Source: Wyeomyia smithii (lineage: Eukaryota; Arthropoda; Insecta; Diptera; Culicidae). From it: a DNA stretch of 64,000 nucleotides. Below are positions 23,159 to 35,134 of this stretch, piece by piece. Within the stretch, counting starts at the first letter, position 1. Each line of letters begins with the position of its first letter. Location of the stretch: positions 54,001,433 through 54,065,432 of the forward strand of contig NC_073694.1 in NCBI RefSeq assembly GCF_029784165.1, written 5' to 3'. Made by a program: the position numbers and the translations under genes. Below the pieces are notes generated by a model. It was given only the letters and a program-made list of their open reading frames with translations. It searched no databases and was not told the DNA's origin.

Positions 23159-23374
23159 CCCAGTCTTCAAGATGGTCTCGAGGTACGATGCTGGCCTAAC
23201 AAGCCAGTCGTCGTAGGTTTGAGTCTCGGCTCGGGAAAAATTGTTAGTGTCAGTAGGATCGTAGCGATAGCACCGCAATTGTCCTGTACACTAAACGGTT
23301 GGCTGCAAAGTCTGTATATAAATAAACAGAAGGTCGAGTTTCGAATCGGAATCCAGCACCAAGACTGCTTTTTT
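23159..23374 (+). mobile_element. tRNA-related SINE, family 1 (copy 3) with 12-bp TSD
   Basis: The head is 'atggtctcgaggtacgatgc' and the B box 'ggtttgagtct'; the body and the tail 'ccagcaccaagactgctttt' follow. The copy is flanked by a perfect 12-bp duplication, 'gtcaggttgaga', at 23147-23158 and 23375-23386. That is the expected mark of LINE-assisted retroposition, and it fixes both ends of the family. Confidence 0.9.
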
Positions 23375-23499
23375 GTCAGGTTGAGAGCCTAACCTAACCT
23401 AAATCATTACAAAACGGCATTAGAAAAACAGTGGTTTGGCGCGATCACATCACTCATTTTCCAAACGGGTTGCGTTGCATAGAAAAATGAGTGCGAGAT

Positions 23500-23660
23500 A
23501 ATGTTGAAGAAAGAGAAATGGAGACAACAACTTAGAATATGGTGTGTTTTTCTGCTATCATTAGCGATGTTGCTTACCGTGCAACGCACGTGCTGCTCAA
23601 ATGACCCGTTGCGTAGGTCAGTCAAGGATCAATTAGAAAACAACATTCAAAACAACTTTT
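23500..23660. repeat. interspersed repeat P, copy 1
   Basis: It shares 'tgctatcattagcgatgttg', 'gcacgtgctg.tcaaat', 'gtcagtcaa.g.tcaatt' and 'acaacattcaaa' with 54540-54690. The class is unknown. Frames at 23407-23824 show no motif. Confidence 0.55.
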
Positions 23661-24189
23661 GGAATTTCGTTAACCAGTTGGTCAGAAAAGTTTTGACTTC
23701 TCGAAAAAAATCCCTATGTCAAACTTCAACTCAATCGTGCGGCAGCCTCCTTCCCAGAAGTACAATCACAAAATTCCACTCCCACATACTGACATTTGAT
23801 GCAACCTTCTGTTGCATAGTCTAAAATAGTATATTTTCCTTACATTCCTTCAGCAGATTAAAGTGTTGATACTAGACACCTTGTTTTCCACGGGAGAAAC
23901 AACGACAACCGCATAGTAGCGCTATGAGAAGGCAAAAAAAAAATACGATTAAGTTTTTTTCAAGGCCAAGAAATAAAACTGTAAATTTGAATAGAAAAGA
24001 AATCAATGAATATTCAGTAACTGGGTTAAGTGAAGTCCAAGCCGTTGCGTTAATCATAACACCATACGTTTTTCTTATTCCCGGCTCCCGGGTATTCCTG
24101 CGAAATGAAATATTCCATTCCCATTTCTCGGAAAAAAAAAAATATTTTTCGGGAATATTTTATGATACTTGTCAAAACCAATTTCAGTA

Positions 24190-24900
24190 GGATTTGATAA
24201 TTTAAGATGAATTTTTGGCGTTTTCAGCAACTTCTCAGAAACTATATCAATATTTTGTGACAATTTCTTCGATTTTTTGACATCTTTTACGATTTTTGAT
24301 GGATGTTTGACACCTTCTGACAAAATGTTTGTACACTTTTTGTCAACTGCTAAATTTTCCTTTTGGAATTTGCTAAATTGCTTTCAACTTTTTTCAGACA
24401 ATTCGAACAATTCTTAACGATTTTTCAATTGTTTTTTATTTAGCCAACTTCATAACAGCTAAAATTTTTTTTGACAATTTTATTTTGGTGTTAATAACTA
24501 TCTTAAGTCTCTGAAAACTGAACTTAATTTTTGTTTTAATAATTCTTGAGGAAGGTTTACTTCACGACAATTTGTCGAAATTGCTTGCCAACTTTTTATT
24601 GAAGATTGTTTACCTAAACTTTCACAGCCTTCAATCGACAGTTTGGATCATTATGATTTTTTACAATTTTCTAAAATGAGAACTTTTTGACAGTTTCAGT
24701 TTTTGACAGTTTCTTGACGACCTGTTTGAAAATATTATGCTGAATTTTTTCTTAATCTTTGGTTACTTTCGGACCACTTCTCATCAACTTCTTGATGAAC
24801 TTTTGTATTCTGTATATCTTTTCATAACTTTGTGACGATTATCGAATAACCCTCTACAATTTTTGATAACATTAAAAATTTCCAGTCCCAACAATTCTGG
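24190..24900. repeat. degenerate TTTTTGACA-type cryptic repeat tract
   Basis: For about 700 bp the + strand is made of variants of 'atttttgacaatttctt', such as 'tttttgacatcttt', 'tttgacagtttc' and 'ttctgacaaaatgttt'. There is no fixed period and no coding potential. Confidence 0.65.
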
Positions 24901-27600
24901 TTATTTTTTGCAAAAACAATGTTCATAACATTTATAATCTAAAACCGCTTCCTTCAAAGCTGTATAGACATTTAACAAGGGTTTCTGCATAACTCTTTTT
25001 AACATGAATAATGAGTGGACAGAGGCGAGAAAAATTAAATTAAACACTTGTTTTGCTAAAAATTAAAAAAAAAAACGTTGGTAAAGCATGAACATCGTTT
25101 TTGAAACTCTTGAATATTACAGTTGTCCGCAGAGCATTTTTGCAAATTGTGAAACTTTTCTAACATCATAAGTATTGACCGAAGAATCGCCAAAAATTGA
25201 AAGAGAATAACAATGTTCATAAGCACATCAAACTTTCAACAGCGATCGTTCAGCCAGCTTGAACAACGAACTTTGGCCAGCTGTTTACTGTGAAAACTAT
25301 GCATAATAACGCCTTAATACGTTTCTACAAGCTCCGCGATTCGACTGTCCGAATGTTTGTGTGTGCACGGACTAACGACGACGACCTTCGCGACTGCCTC
25401 CTAACGTATCTATCAAAGCTGCGTCGAATTTTCATACCCAACTAATTTGGAGGCCAAACTCAGCTAGGACTTCGATTCAGCTTCTAGTCGTAAATTTCGA
25501 TTTGGACAATTTTGTTCAAGGCTTCTTACAAGCAAACCCCGAAAATCAATCGATTATAATGATTTAGTGTGTGTTTTGTTTGCTACGATTAATTTGAGCC
25601 ATTCTAGAATTACTTTCGATGTGGTTACTCCGTCACCGATTAATAGTAATGAATTAGATAGTAGTTCGAGTTTAATGAATTTCGAATGGCATTGAAAAAT
25701 AACCAATTTTGAACATTCATTATGAACACAAAAAAATCTTCCAGTTGAAGGGATGGATTTTCAAATCCAACTCACGTCGTCGTCGTCAACCCCGTGAGGA
25801 GTGACGAATGGACCATAAACGCTCTAAACCGCACTCAATTAAGCGTAATGAGTGCCTCAATTGTTTTCAATTTAGTAACGCGCTGCGGTTGACTGTGCGC
25901 TGCTGCTGTGCGGTCTACCACCCGACGCGGCTTATATTCCCTCTTCAGGCGCGCATTGCTGTTGCTGCTGCCGGGTGCGATGTCATGTGATCCGGACGCA
26001 CCGCGACTAGCTGCTGCGATGGAAGGTTAGATATTCGGATTGCATTGCCTGTTGCTATTAGATAGGAGAGTGATATGCTGATGCCGCGCCGCCTGATGAT
26101 GCGCGTAAATGTTCGCATTTGGCCATCAGTTTGACCGACGCTCAGTTCATGCCGACAATCCGTGGCTACCGTGGATGAAGTGATTGATGACTCTTCACGT
26201 TTTTTTTTTCTGTAACGCCCTTGGAAGACGAAGTTTGTTTACCATCTAAAAGGAAAACCTGCTACAGTTTGAAGTTGCAACAAATTCGTGGCTCCAAAAT
26301 CGGCTAAATTAAACCTACACTCACACACGCTGAGAGAGAACATCTCAATACCAGCATGTACTGACGGTAGAGTAAACCTTTGCGGTCTTTTCATTATCAT
26401 CGTAAAGGCGCGGTGTTGGTTGACTTCGTTAAACCGTGCACAAACGAATGGGGGAGAGACCTTGTAGCTCATTTTCCACAGTACTCCGGCCAACCGATCG
26501 GTAGCAAACTAGGCATCATATTGACAGAGATTAATGTATACGCGGATAACGTGTCCGACACTCGAAACGGCCAACAGATTACCCTCTGCGAAGCCGCCAT
26601 GGCGGCGGGAGGCTGTGAAGATCGTTCACGAAAAATGCTCCCAGCGCTCACGAACGCTTCGGGGTCATTGTTTTCGAATGTAAAAAGAACGGGCACTAAC
26701 TAAGGGCGCGGCACTATTTATGGACGACCCTACGCTCCGTCACCGACCGAAGTGGTGATATGATGGTCACCGATACGTGACCAGCCGGCGATTGTAGTAC
26801 CAGGAGAAATAATGTTTTTGACGATAATTTCCTTAATCACACTCTCGCGGTCGGGGTCACACCGATGGCGGCAGTAAATACTACGGCTAGCGACGAGAGC
26901 CTATTTTAGTTCGGCTCGGTTTCATCATACTAAATTTAAATGATTTACTATCATTGGAATGGTGTATTTATGTTGCAGTCAAAAAATTAATTTAAATTTA
27001 ATGATTTATTCCCTTCCAGTTACCGAGTTTCGAGCATTCATGTTGGGCTTCACTTTTACATCTGGATGGTGAAGGAAAAGTTTTGCCAATTTTCATTTCA
27101 GCCACCGAAGATCTAATACAAATGCAAGCTAAGTGCATTAGCTTTGCAATGAAGTGATCAATCTTCATTTTGCACGTTATCCGCAGTCTGGATTTTTGTT
27201 TTACTGCGGATAATTAAATTTCACAGATAAATGAGCCAAAAATGTTGCATTTATTTTTGATATTGAGTTAATAAAAAAGCACAGCAATCTTTCCGTTGAA
27301 AAAAAAAGTTCTATGGGGATTTTCTCAATGTTTTCCAAAACCCCTGAGGGTCGTGAACGTAAAATGAAGCAGAATACTGATAACTTACTGAGTGCTTTTA
27401 AAGAGTGAAAAACTTTGTCCCTCCATATAAAAGATCCTCCTTACAAATGATCTTTAGATAAGTTTTTGAATATTTTTAATGTAGTTGATTCAAGATTAAG
27501 TAAGATATTTTGATAAGAGATCAAAAGAATTAATATTTAAAGTAGGCCAAAAATTAACAACATATAATAAACATCTAAAAAAAAACTGAAAGTGATTAAT
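24901..27600. other. unique sequence, GC-richer core, no recognised gene
   Basis: The part from about 25740 to 26900 has higher GC and CpG, with GTCGTC and GCTGCTG runs. It holds an open frame of 107 codons (26380-26703, +) overlapping minus-strand frames, none with a recognised domain. Regulatory or conserved non-coding DNA is possible. The flanks are AT-rich. Confidence 0.4.
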
Positions 27601-27603
27601 TTA

Positions 27604-27787
27604 AGCAAAGCCTTGGTGCTACATTCCGATTCGGAATTTGACCTTCTGTTTTTGATGCACAGACTTCGCAGCTGACTGTTTAGTGTACAGGACAATTGCG
27701 GGGCTAGCGCTACGATCCTACTGACACTAACAGTCTTTCCCAAACCGAGACTCGAACCTACATCGTACCTCGAGACCATCTGGGAGA
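27604..27787 (-). mobile_element. tRNA-related SINE, family 1 (copy 4, inverted)
   Basis: Reading the minus strand gives the head 'tggtctcgaggtacgatg', B box 'ggttcgagtct', then 'gtcagtaggatcgtagcgct' and the tail 'gtagcaccaaggctttgct'. It is slightly shortened within the head. Confidence 0.85.
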
Positions 27788-27789
27788 CC

Positions 27790-29110
27790 AAACTATCAAA
27801 CAATTAGCAACAAAGAAAAATAATACAAAATTTGCATAACTACAGAGTCTAATGAGGCAAAGACATTGAAAATCTGATCAAAATGGTGTCAAAGACAAGG
27901 CTGCATATGATTCCGAAAAACGAATCAGTCATTGAGCAGTACTTTTGACTTCTGACGAATAGACGCGAAGCGACCCTATTTTCACCAAAAGTTTATTTAC
28001 AGGATATTCTTTCCAGATTTTTCTGAACATCGTTCGAAAACCATTAGATAAAAACTGATCGGACCGGTTGCTGTAATTTTTAAAATCGCAATACCAAAAA
28101 GTAAATTTTAAGAGAGATATGAATCTTAACATCAGAACATATGAAAAGCTCCCAGAACAATTTTAAACCATTTGTGTTGCATTTGTAAGACTTTTTTTTG
28201 GATTAAATTATTTATTGTAATCAGTTTATGAACCACGGTGCTTCCACAGAAAGTTATTATAAAAAATGCACCAAAGAATCTGAGTATACACCATTCGATT
28301 CGTTATGACGTTCTGAATCTCGGGTCAAAATTTCAAAATCATTGCTCTATTTCCGAGTTTGTTTGTTTTTCTTTGCACGAAGGCGTCCCGTTCCTAGCAC
28401 ACCTCGATTAACCACACACATTACTTTCTGGGAGTTATTTATTTAACCCAGCCGAGTACAGCAGCTTACTACGATCACTAGTCGCATAATTCTTCTGCAT
28501 AGTACACAAACCGAGTTTACAACATTAGACTCCACACAATGAAACTCAGAATAACAAATTTTCAAAAAATTTCAAATAGTGAATATCAATCGATTACGCT
28601 TTCACTGCGCCTGACGGATGACTTGGTTTCCATTTTTTAAGAATATCGAGAAAGCGGAGAAAGAGAGAATGAACATTGCATGAAAGCGAAATATTTTTTT
28701 GTGGTAGAAAAACAAACATGCAAACGCGCTAAAATTTCTCAGCCCTGGATGCGAGAAATAAACGACAAAAATTATGTTATATAGAATTAAAAAAAATCTA
28801 AATTGAAGCGTGCTTAGAATGGGGTGGATTGCCTTTCCAGTAGTTTAATTTTAGCGATAACACCAAGCCAGATCATTGCGGGTAGGAGTCCCGTAAGGAT
28901 GGGAAAAAAATTTCCTAATCTAAGTCACATCTTCTGTTCTCGTTCATTTTGCGCATCCTCGTTAAACTACATACGTAAACAATCAACCATCATCTAAAAA
29001 TGAACAAAACAGTGTTCTAGAAGTTGTGCAAAGGATGAAAGATCGTCAAAATGTCGTGAGACAGTTTCCAGAAAATCGTTAAAAAGCAGCAATTAAATCA
29101 AATTTTATGG
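27790..29110. other. no feature seen
   Basis: AT-rich sequence with no gene or recognised repeat. Confidence 0.35.
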
Positions 29111-29114
29111 TTGT

Positions 29115-30117
29115 AAACCCTCCCAATTGGTTTCGAGTTACGATGCTACCCTCACAAGCCAGTCGCTGCAGGTTCGAGTCTCGGATCTGAAGAGACTGTT
29201 CGTGTCAGAAGGATTGTAGCAATTGTCCTGTGCACTTAAACAGTTGGCTGCGAGCGAAGCCTGTGTATAACAAACAAAAGCCCAGTTCCCAATCGGAATA
29301 TAGCACCAAGGCACAGTGGTTTGAAAGTCGATTTTGACGCGCTAAATTGATAACTCCAAGTACGTTGGATATACAATTATGAAATTATGACGTCTTCAGC
29401 AAAAATGGTGAGTAAGACCTCCTGCATCTTTTGGTGCTATGAGATTTGTGATTGATCTCCCCAACAGTGAGATGAAAAGTTTATTTTTTTGCTCTATCGA
29501 GATACAGAGTTGGTGTCTTCGATAAAGTTATAGGTATAACCAATACGACCAACTTTGCCGAAGACTAAAAATTCGTGTCTGCTACTCAAATTGACTTAGA
29601 GAGTTTTTATTGAAAATAGACATATCAAAACACATTTTTCAATGAAACATATTTTTTTTTATTTTCTAGGCCTTCACTATGTTTTACAAAGTTGTTAGTA
29701 GCATCAATATACACAACTGTCTGGAAGGTACTATATTCGTATTGTTTGAAAAACTATGAGTTATGGGCTTTTTTTTATTTTTTTTCGCCATATTTCAAAT
29801 CACTATATCTTTCTTAGGGGCAGATAGATGCAGATCGGTAGTACGCATATGAAAGTATAACAATAGAACTTTCGAACGCTGGTGGTTTCACTAGTCCACG
29901 ACTTTCTGCTAATGAGTTGTGTTCATAACAAAAAACCCTAGAACCTAAATTTTTCATCTCACTTTTGGGGAGATTAATCACAAATCGCACCAAAGGATGC
30001 AGGAGGTCTTACTCACCATTTTTGCTGAAGACGTCATAATTGTATATCCAACGTAAGTGGAGTTATCAATTTAGCGCGTCAAAATTGACTTTTAAACCAC
30101 TGTGCAAGGTTGCTCTG
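29115..30117 (+). mobile_element. tRNA-related SINE, family 1 (copy 5), split by an insertion
   Basis: Head, B box ('ggttcgagtct') and body run to 'tatagcaccaagg' at 29311. The tail resumes as 'caaggttgctctg' at 30105, matching the 'caaggctttgctt' tail of other copies. The 793 bp in between is a separate foldback element. Confidence 0.8.
29312..30104. mobile_element. Transib-like foldback MITE, CACAGTG termini, 5-bp TSD
   Basis: The termini are 'cacagtggtttgaaagtc' at 29312 and the complement of 'cacagtggtttaaaagtc' ending at 30104. Inverted arms of about 150-170 bp run to about 29482 and from about 29953. A perfect 5-bp duplication, CAAGG, flanks it (29307-29311 and 30105-30109). Transib transposons make 5-bp target duplications and have termini starting CACWRTG, which match the heptamer CACAGTG of RAG recombination signals. 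No transposase is present, so this would be a non-autonomous member. The superfamily call is an inference from termini and TSD length. Confidence 0.65.
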
Positions 30118-30605
30118 TTTATGTTTTTGTAAATGAACAACAAAAAATGTAAAAAAGTTCTTGGAAATCTCTACATTCATTAATTGATTGAGGAAAGGTG
30201 TCAAAAAATTATCAAAAAGTAGTCATGTATTGTCAAAAAAATTGTTAAAAATAATGTAACAAAGTGAGTCGTAAACAGGCGTAAAGGGCTTAAAATTGAA
30301 TGAAAAATTGTAGTCAGCGATGAATGCGATGATGAAACGAATATAATTCAACCGTCGTTCTAGCTTGAACGGTACAAATCACGATCTGTACAAGTTACGA
30401 CTGAACTTGAATCCTCTCAATCCGTAAGAAAATGCTGGTTTGGTGCATTGGTTATTCGGAGAAAACAGGTACTTGATAAGACTACTTTAATTTTTAGAAG
30501 CGAGTTATCCGCGTCGCTCACTGTGTTTTTCTCTCCAAATGTGGCGAGTCGTCAGGGAAGAAACGATATCAACTTCGAATAGTTGAGAGGAAAATTGCGG
30601 CGAAC
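30118..30605. other. no feature seen
   Basis: AT-rich sequence without gene or repeat call. Confidence 0.3.
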
Positions 30606-31762
30606 TATACTGCCCATGTTTACATAGTTGACGTAACAACCAACACCATCATTGCGAGAAAAACGCGTTTTTGTTATTTTAACCCAAATAATTATATTCA
30701 GATACAATTTCAACAAAATAATCTGTCAATTTTATGAAGATTGGTGTTTGAATAGAGGCCCCACTGATTATACGAGTCTGCCCATGGTAATTAATCCAGA
30801 AAAACCGCTACGCCAGTTTATGCGAATAAACATGCATTTTTCTCACAGATTGTTCGCATAGCTTGGCGTAAAAACTCGACTACTTCCTACTCTGCCTCGC
30901 AGTTCAATTAGTTTTATGAATCGTGTTCCGGTCAAACGTCAGTTATTGTCGATCGGCAGTTTCAATTAGACAAATACGCACAAACACACATACAAACCCA
31001 CACACACACACAAAGCACATGCACAAAAACTTACATTTGCGCTAAGGTGGGTAATCGTTACCTGGAAAATGCAAACTTGACAACACAGAGCACAGAGCAA
31101 AACGAACTTTTTTTTGTTCAATTTAGGCCCCCAGACAATGCTAAACCTGCCGAATATGGATTACTCGTGTTTCTGATTGGTGCATTACATATGCATGTAC
31201 ATGAATTTGTATGAAAATTAGTATAGGGAAGGTTTTTTGGATTGTTTCTTCCTAGAGAGCTATCGATCAATACACTTTCGGTAGTACTGTTTGGGGCCCC
31301 AAATAGAACCATAAAAACGTTCTGGCAAATCGATTAAATTTACCCACCGTAATATACACATATGTACGTTTTAATTATTTCATCTGATGCAAACATCCAC
31401 TAGTAGGGGGAAAGGACACGGTGACTTTAGACCTTCCTGAGGCTGAGTGTTTGTGAAAACATTAATATACAATACAAGAATTCAATCCTCCTTCCCCCTT
31501 TTCCCCTTTCCATTGAATGTTTGTCGAATTAAACGACCTAACTTAGACAAACAGTCAGTAGTTAGACAGTCGAGTAAAACGACTTAACATAGTGACGCCA
31601 GTTTTTGCAACCAATTGGCAGTTACGCCGAAACGTTTTTCCAATATTTCTCAAAAGTTTTAGAACAAAATAGTTTTCTTTTCATTTGTAGTGTATGTATC
31701 TTAGGGAAAGAAAGCTGAATCAACGAAAAAGTGCATTCAACTATGTAAACAGGGGCAGTATA
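30606..31762. mobile_element. TA-target MITE with TACTGCCC termini
   Basis: 'tatactgcccatgtttacat' at 30606 is matched by the complement of 'atgtaaacaggggcagtata' ending at 31762. The terminal repeats are about 25 bp, with TA at each edge as in Tc1/mariner-type insertions. The interior is non-coding, has a CA-rich patch near 30975-31015, and contains a second inverted-repeat element. Confidence 0.65.
31043..31351. mobile_element. MITE nested in the TACTGCCC element
   Basis: TA-bounded termini 'aggtgggtaatcg' (31045) and 'taaatttacccaccg' (to 31349) are inverted. A second, inner pair 'taggcccccagacaatgcta' (31125) and 'tactgtttggggcccca' (31286) strengthens the foldback structure. The length is about 305 bp, with no coding sequence. 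Confidence 0.5.
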
Positions 31763-31918
31763 GGGTGTAGACAAAATGACTTTAGCGCTTTACGAAAATA
31801 AGTCAATTTTGATGTAACAGGTTTAATTTTACTATCCTAGGTTCCTGGTGTTTTTTGAAAACTTGACACCATTTAAAAATTGATTTTCCTGTCCCAATCG
31901 TTTTGTCTACCCCCTGTA
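31759..31918. mobile_element. 160-bp TA-target MITE abutting the previous one
   Basis: 'tagggtgtagacaaaatgac' at 31761 is inverted relative to 'cgttttgtctaccccctgta' ending at 31918, and TA is present at both edges. It shares the TATA at 31759-31762 with the 3' edge of the neighbouring element, so one inserted at the target duplication of the other. Confidence 0.6.
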
Positions 31919-34371
31919 CTTCAGTAGCCGTTGAGTTTATTGGGACTAAGAGAATACACACTGTTATTCACTCTCTTTTTTTGACAAAAATCCTGAAAGG
32001 TTTCATCGTTTTTGTTCGCCAAATGTACGTTATCCGATAAACTTCATATACCTACCCAGTTGTGCACGTTGAGATTTACACCTTGTGGTGTGCACTCACA
32101 GCAAGAAATATATCGTCAGAAGGAAGATAAAAAGAATCGCCTTTATGTGGTGCTATTCGGAGTTCTTCGTGATTCATCTCTTATACATCTGTTTGCAAAT
32201 GTGCGAAAAGCAGGAATAATTCACTCACTGGTTATAGAATCAGCGAGAAGTTGTGAGAAATGCGCCGAAATGTATTTGACATGTTGTAAAATGTGATCAA
32301 AAATGCTATCAAAGCAATGGTTGAAAAGTTGCCACAAAGGGCTCTAAAAACTAAAAAAAAACATATTAGAGGGTGAACAATATTATTCAAATTATACATT
32401 TTTTTTCAAAGGTTGTGAATTATATCGCCATCAAACTGTAAAAAGTTGTTACGCAGTCAATAAAATAATTGTTAAAAAGTTCAATAGTCATGAAAACCAT
32501 TGAAAAAATGTTCAAACTTATCAAAAAGGCATTAAATGCTTGTAAAAGCTTTCAAAAAGTCATAAATATGCCATTAAAAATCATTTAAGTCTTCAAATAT
32601 CATTGTTTTTGTGCAAATTGTTATGAAAAAGTAATTGAGAAGGAATCATTCAGGTAGTTAATTATTTTTTTCATATCTGAAACTAAAAACATATGATAAA
32701 ATACGAAGGAAAAAATATTAAATGGCCCGAAATATCCTAGTTGAAAGTAATTCTTGTAGATACCGAATTTACGACAAAATATTTTCTAGCATGTCGCAAT
32801 GACCGTCACACACAATCACTCCACGCTCTAATGTCAACGAAAAGCAGCACTTGCTCGCTTCCCGTTGTTTACATTTGATGTGGAAAAACAAAGCCTAGCG
32901 AGAATCTTCAGGTGCTTGCCGTTGAAAAACAAACATAAAAATTGAAAATCATACGCGAACCAACGTTGATTTTTTTGTTGCTCCAAGGATGGTAATAGTC
33001 GGGTATCGGTTTGTTCGCAATATTGTACAGTCAATAAATGACGTGTGGCACACAGCTTACATTAGTGCCGGTGTGCAATTAAGCAATCAAGCAATCAGTT
33101 TTAAATATTGATTTGGTGGAACGTAAAGATACAGAGCTCAAAAACACTGTTTGTTGGATTCTATTGCCGCGAGCTATAAATATTTCTGGTAGAAATGAAA
33201 ATATAATCACACTATTCGCTAGACACACGATAAGAGCTTCAGCTGTCGGTGTAGTGAATATGCGCACAGCATACGAATTGGGTAAATTATCACACTCATT
33301 GTTAGTTTCTCGTACTTACTATGTGAGGGGGTAGAAATAACGAATCACTCTATTCGAATATATTATAATTTATGTGTAATGCAAGGCACAACGAATGTTC
33401 GAGTATATTTTGTGTCGAATCGGTTGCGACGCACGTTGTAGAAAAATTATGCATATCGAATTAATTTATTCGGGCATACATTATAGTAACTTCTGTTCTT
33501 CAGTCATAGTAAATGTAGTCTCTCAAATGCAGCGCAGCGTGGTGCTGTATATGCAAACAAGGGAGAATGTTTACTAACTTTCCTCCACTGATAAGAGATG
33601 TCGACGCGAGGCTGATTTATCAGCCCGGCGGAACTTGTGGCCGGATAGTGCACTAGTGTAGTAATCGTTTGAAACCTAGTAGAATTGTAGCGCACGATAG
33701 TACATTACGAATAAAAGATTAACTTCGAAAGTGGAGAACATTTAAATAGGAGTATGCGATTCTTGCAGCTTGTGAATGATTTCATGACTTTCAATTCTGA
33801 TTGGTAATTTCTGATCTTAATTTTTTTTTCATGTCAGTTTATCATACGCCACGTTTCAAAAACGCTTTTCGGTTTGGATACGTAAAAACGGAAAACATGC
33901 TGAACTGCTGAATAAGAATTCCAAAACGGATTGGTTAATAGTTGTATGAAGCTGTACATACGCTGTAATCAGTTTTTGTTCAGCTAAAGCGAAATAAGTC
34001 ACTCTTTCTTTTTTTTTTTAATTGTTTTTCCTATAAGAACAAATCAAGTCAGAGTCGTAAAATCTCGGTGACCAAAATAATAAAAAGTTACCCTTGCATT
34101 GTTACATTTCTGATTGGCAAATTCCGTTTGAGCTCCTGATTTTATTCTCGGCTAGCAAACAGCCGAGAGCAGTTTCCTACAATTAATCTGTAGCAGTGTT
34201 ATTGTGAAAATGCTTTGTTGATTTTATCCACCGAAGCAATACCTTCGGCTAAAGCTGGAAAGAAATTCAACGACAAACTCATCGCTGCGGAATGAGAGAA
34301 ACAAGTCGAAAAATATCTCCTACCGCGCGAGGCGTTATTGCACGGTTCTATGCGAAACGAAGCATACTATA
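31919..34371. other. no recognised gene; A-rich cryptic tract inside
   Basis: At 32430-32640 the + strand is degenerate 'gttaaaaagttcaatagtca' and 'aaaaagtcataaatatgcca'-like sequence. A short stem 'ctcggctagcaaacagccgag' lies near 34147. Open frames, including 32012-32296, carry no motif. Confidence 0.4.
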
Positions 34372-35134
34372 AAGGGCTATTCCCACTGCTTCCGTTTCGG
34401 GACCGGGCTCGTCCGGGACTTTTGATGCATTAATACTGCGCCGTGCTCAGCGTTGCCAGGTCATTTTTCCAAAAATCTGGAAAAGGCAAAATAAAAATCT
34501 GGAAAAAATCTGGCAATCATTTCGTGGGGTGAAAGGTTAATTTTTCGAATAAAAGTCTTGGGGTACGCAAAATTTGAGGTGACAAAATTGCAAAATTTCG
34601 CGCCAAAATTGAAGTGATGACCTTTTCGCGGAACAGAGAAAATAAAATCTGGATAAAATCTGGATCATCCATGAAAAATCTGGATAATTGGACATCAAAG
34701 TTGTCTACCTGGATACATGTTCAAAAATCTGGATAATCCAGCTAAATCTGGATACCTGGCAACGCTGGCCGTGCTTGAACCGTGTCTGCGCTGCGCTCTG
34801 GCTGAGAAATGTTGATGTGTGTATGTGAATGAACGTCTTTCTCTTTTTTTCATACCGCAGCTCACTCCGTGCGATATATGTCACTACAACATACACGCAT
34901 CCACCCGAGTGCCTTCCGTGCACTCTCCGGCCAACACAAAGTATCGTCGGCAACGATAGTTTTTCTCTCGCACTGCGGCAGCACGACGACAACTCAACGC
35001 TGCCCCGGTCTGGGCACGGCGCGTCGGTGTGAATGCGTTCATAAGAATGCATGCAATCAATCTCAAACGAGCCCGGACGACACGCGGAACAGCCACGGCC
35101 CGGTCCCGGAACGGAAGCAGTGGGAATAGCCCTT
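34372..35134. mobile_element. inverted-repeat element with GGGCTATTCCCAC termini
   Basis: 'aagggctattcccactgctt' at 34372 is inverted at the right end ('aagcagtgggaatagccctt' to 35134), and similarity extends about 38 bp to 'cgggaccgggc'. The edges read TAAA on the left and TTAA on the right, a possible degenerate TTAA target as in piggyBac, but an imperfect 8-bp duplication cannot be excluded. The interior is GC-rich and non-coding and is interrupted by a hAT-type MITE. Confidence 0.6.
34448..34767. mobile_element. hAT-type MITE, 8-bp TSD, nested
   Basis: Termini 'cagcgttgccaggt' and 'acctggcaacgctg' are perfect 14-bp inverted repeats. A perfect 8-bp duplication, GCCGTGCT, flanks the element at 34440-34447 and 34768-34775. 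An 8-bp duplication with CAG-starting termini is diagnostic of hAT transposition. The interior is AT-rich with repeated 'aaatctggataa' units and no transposase. Confidence 0.85.

Noticed and set aside
23388..23402. (CCTAA)3, identical to the insect telomere repeat in reverse
   Set aside because: Only three units, partly made by the SINE target duplication, and Diptera do not use TTAGG telomeres; chance is more likely.
26380..26703. 107-codon open frame as a candidate gene
   Set aside because: No recognised domain, overlapping frames on the other strand, and no splice or promoter evidence.
29319..29360. Full RSS with 12- or 23-bp spacer and nonamer next to CACAGTG
   Set aside because: The heptamer is perfect, but no A-rich nonamer-like word is found at either spacing, so I claim only Transib-like termini.
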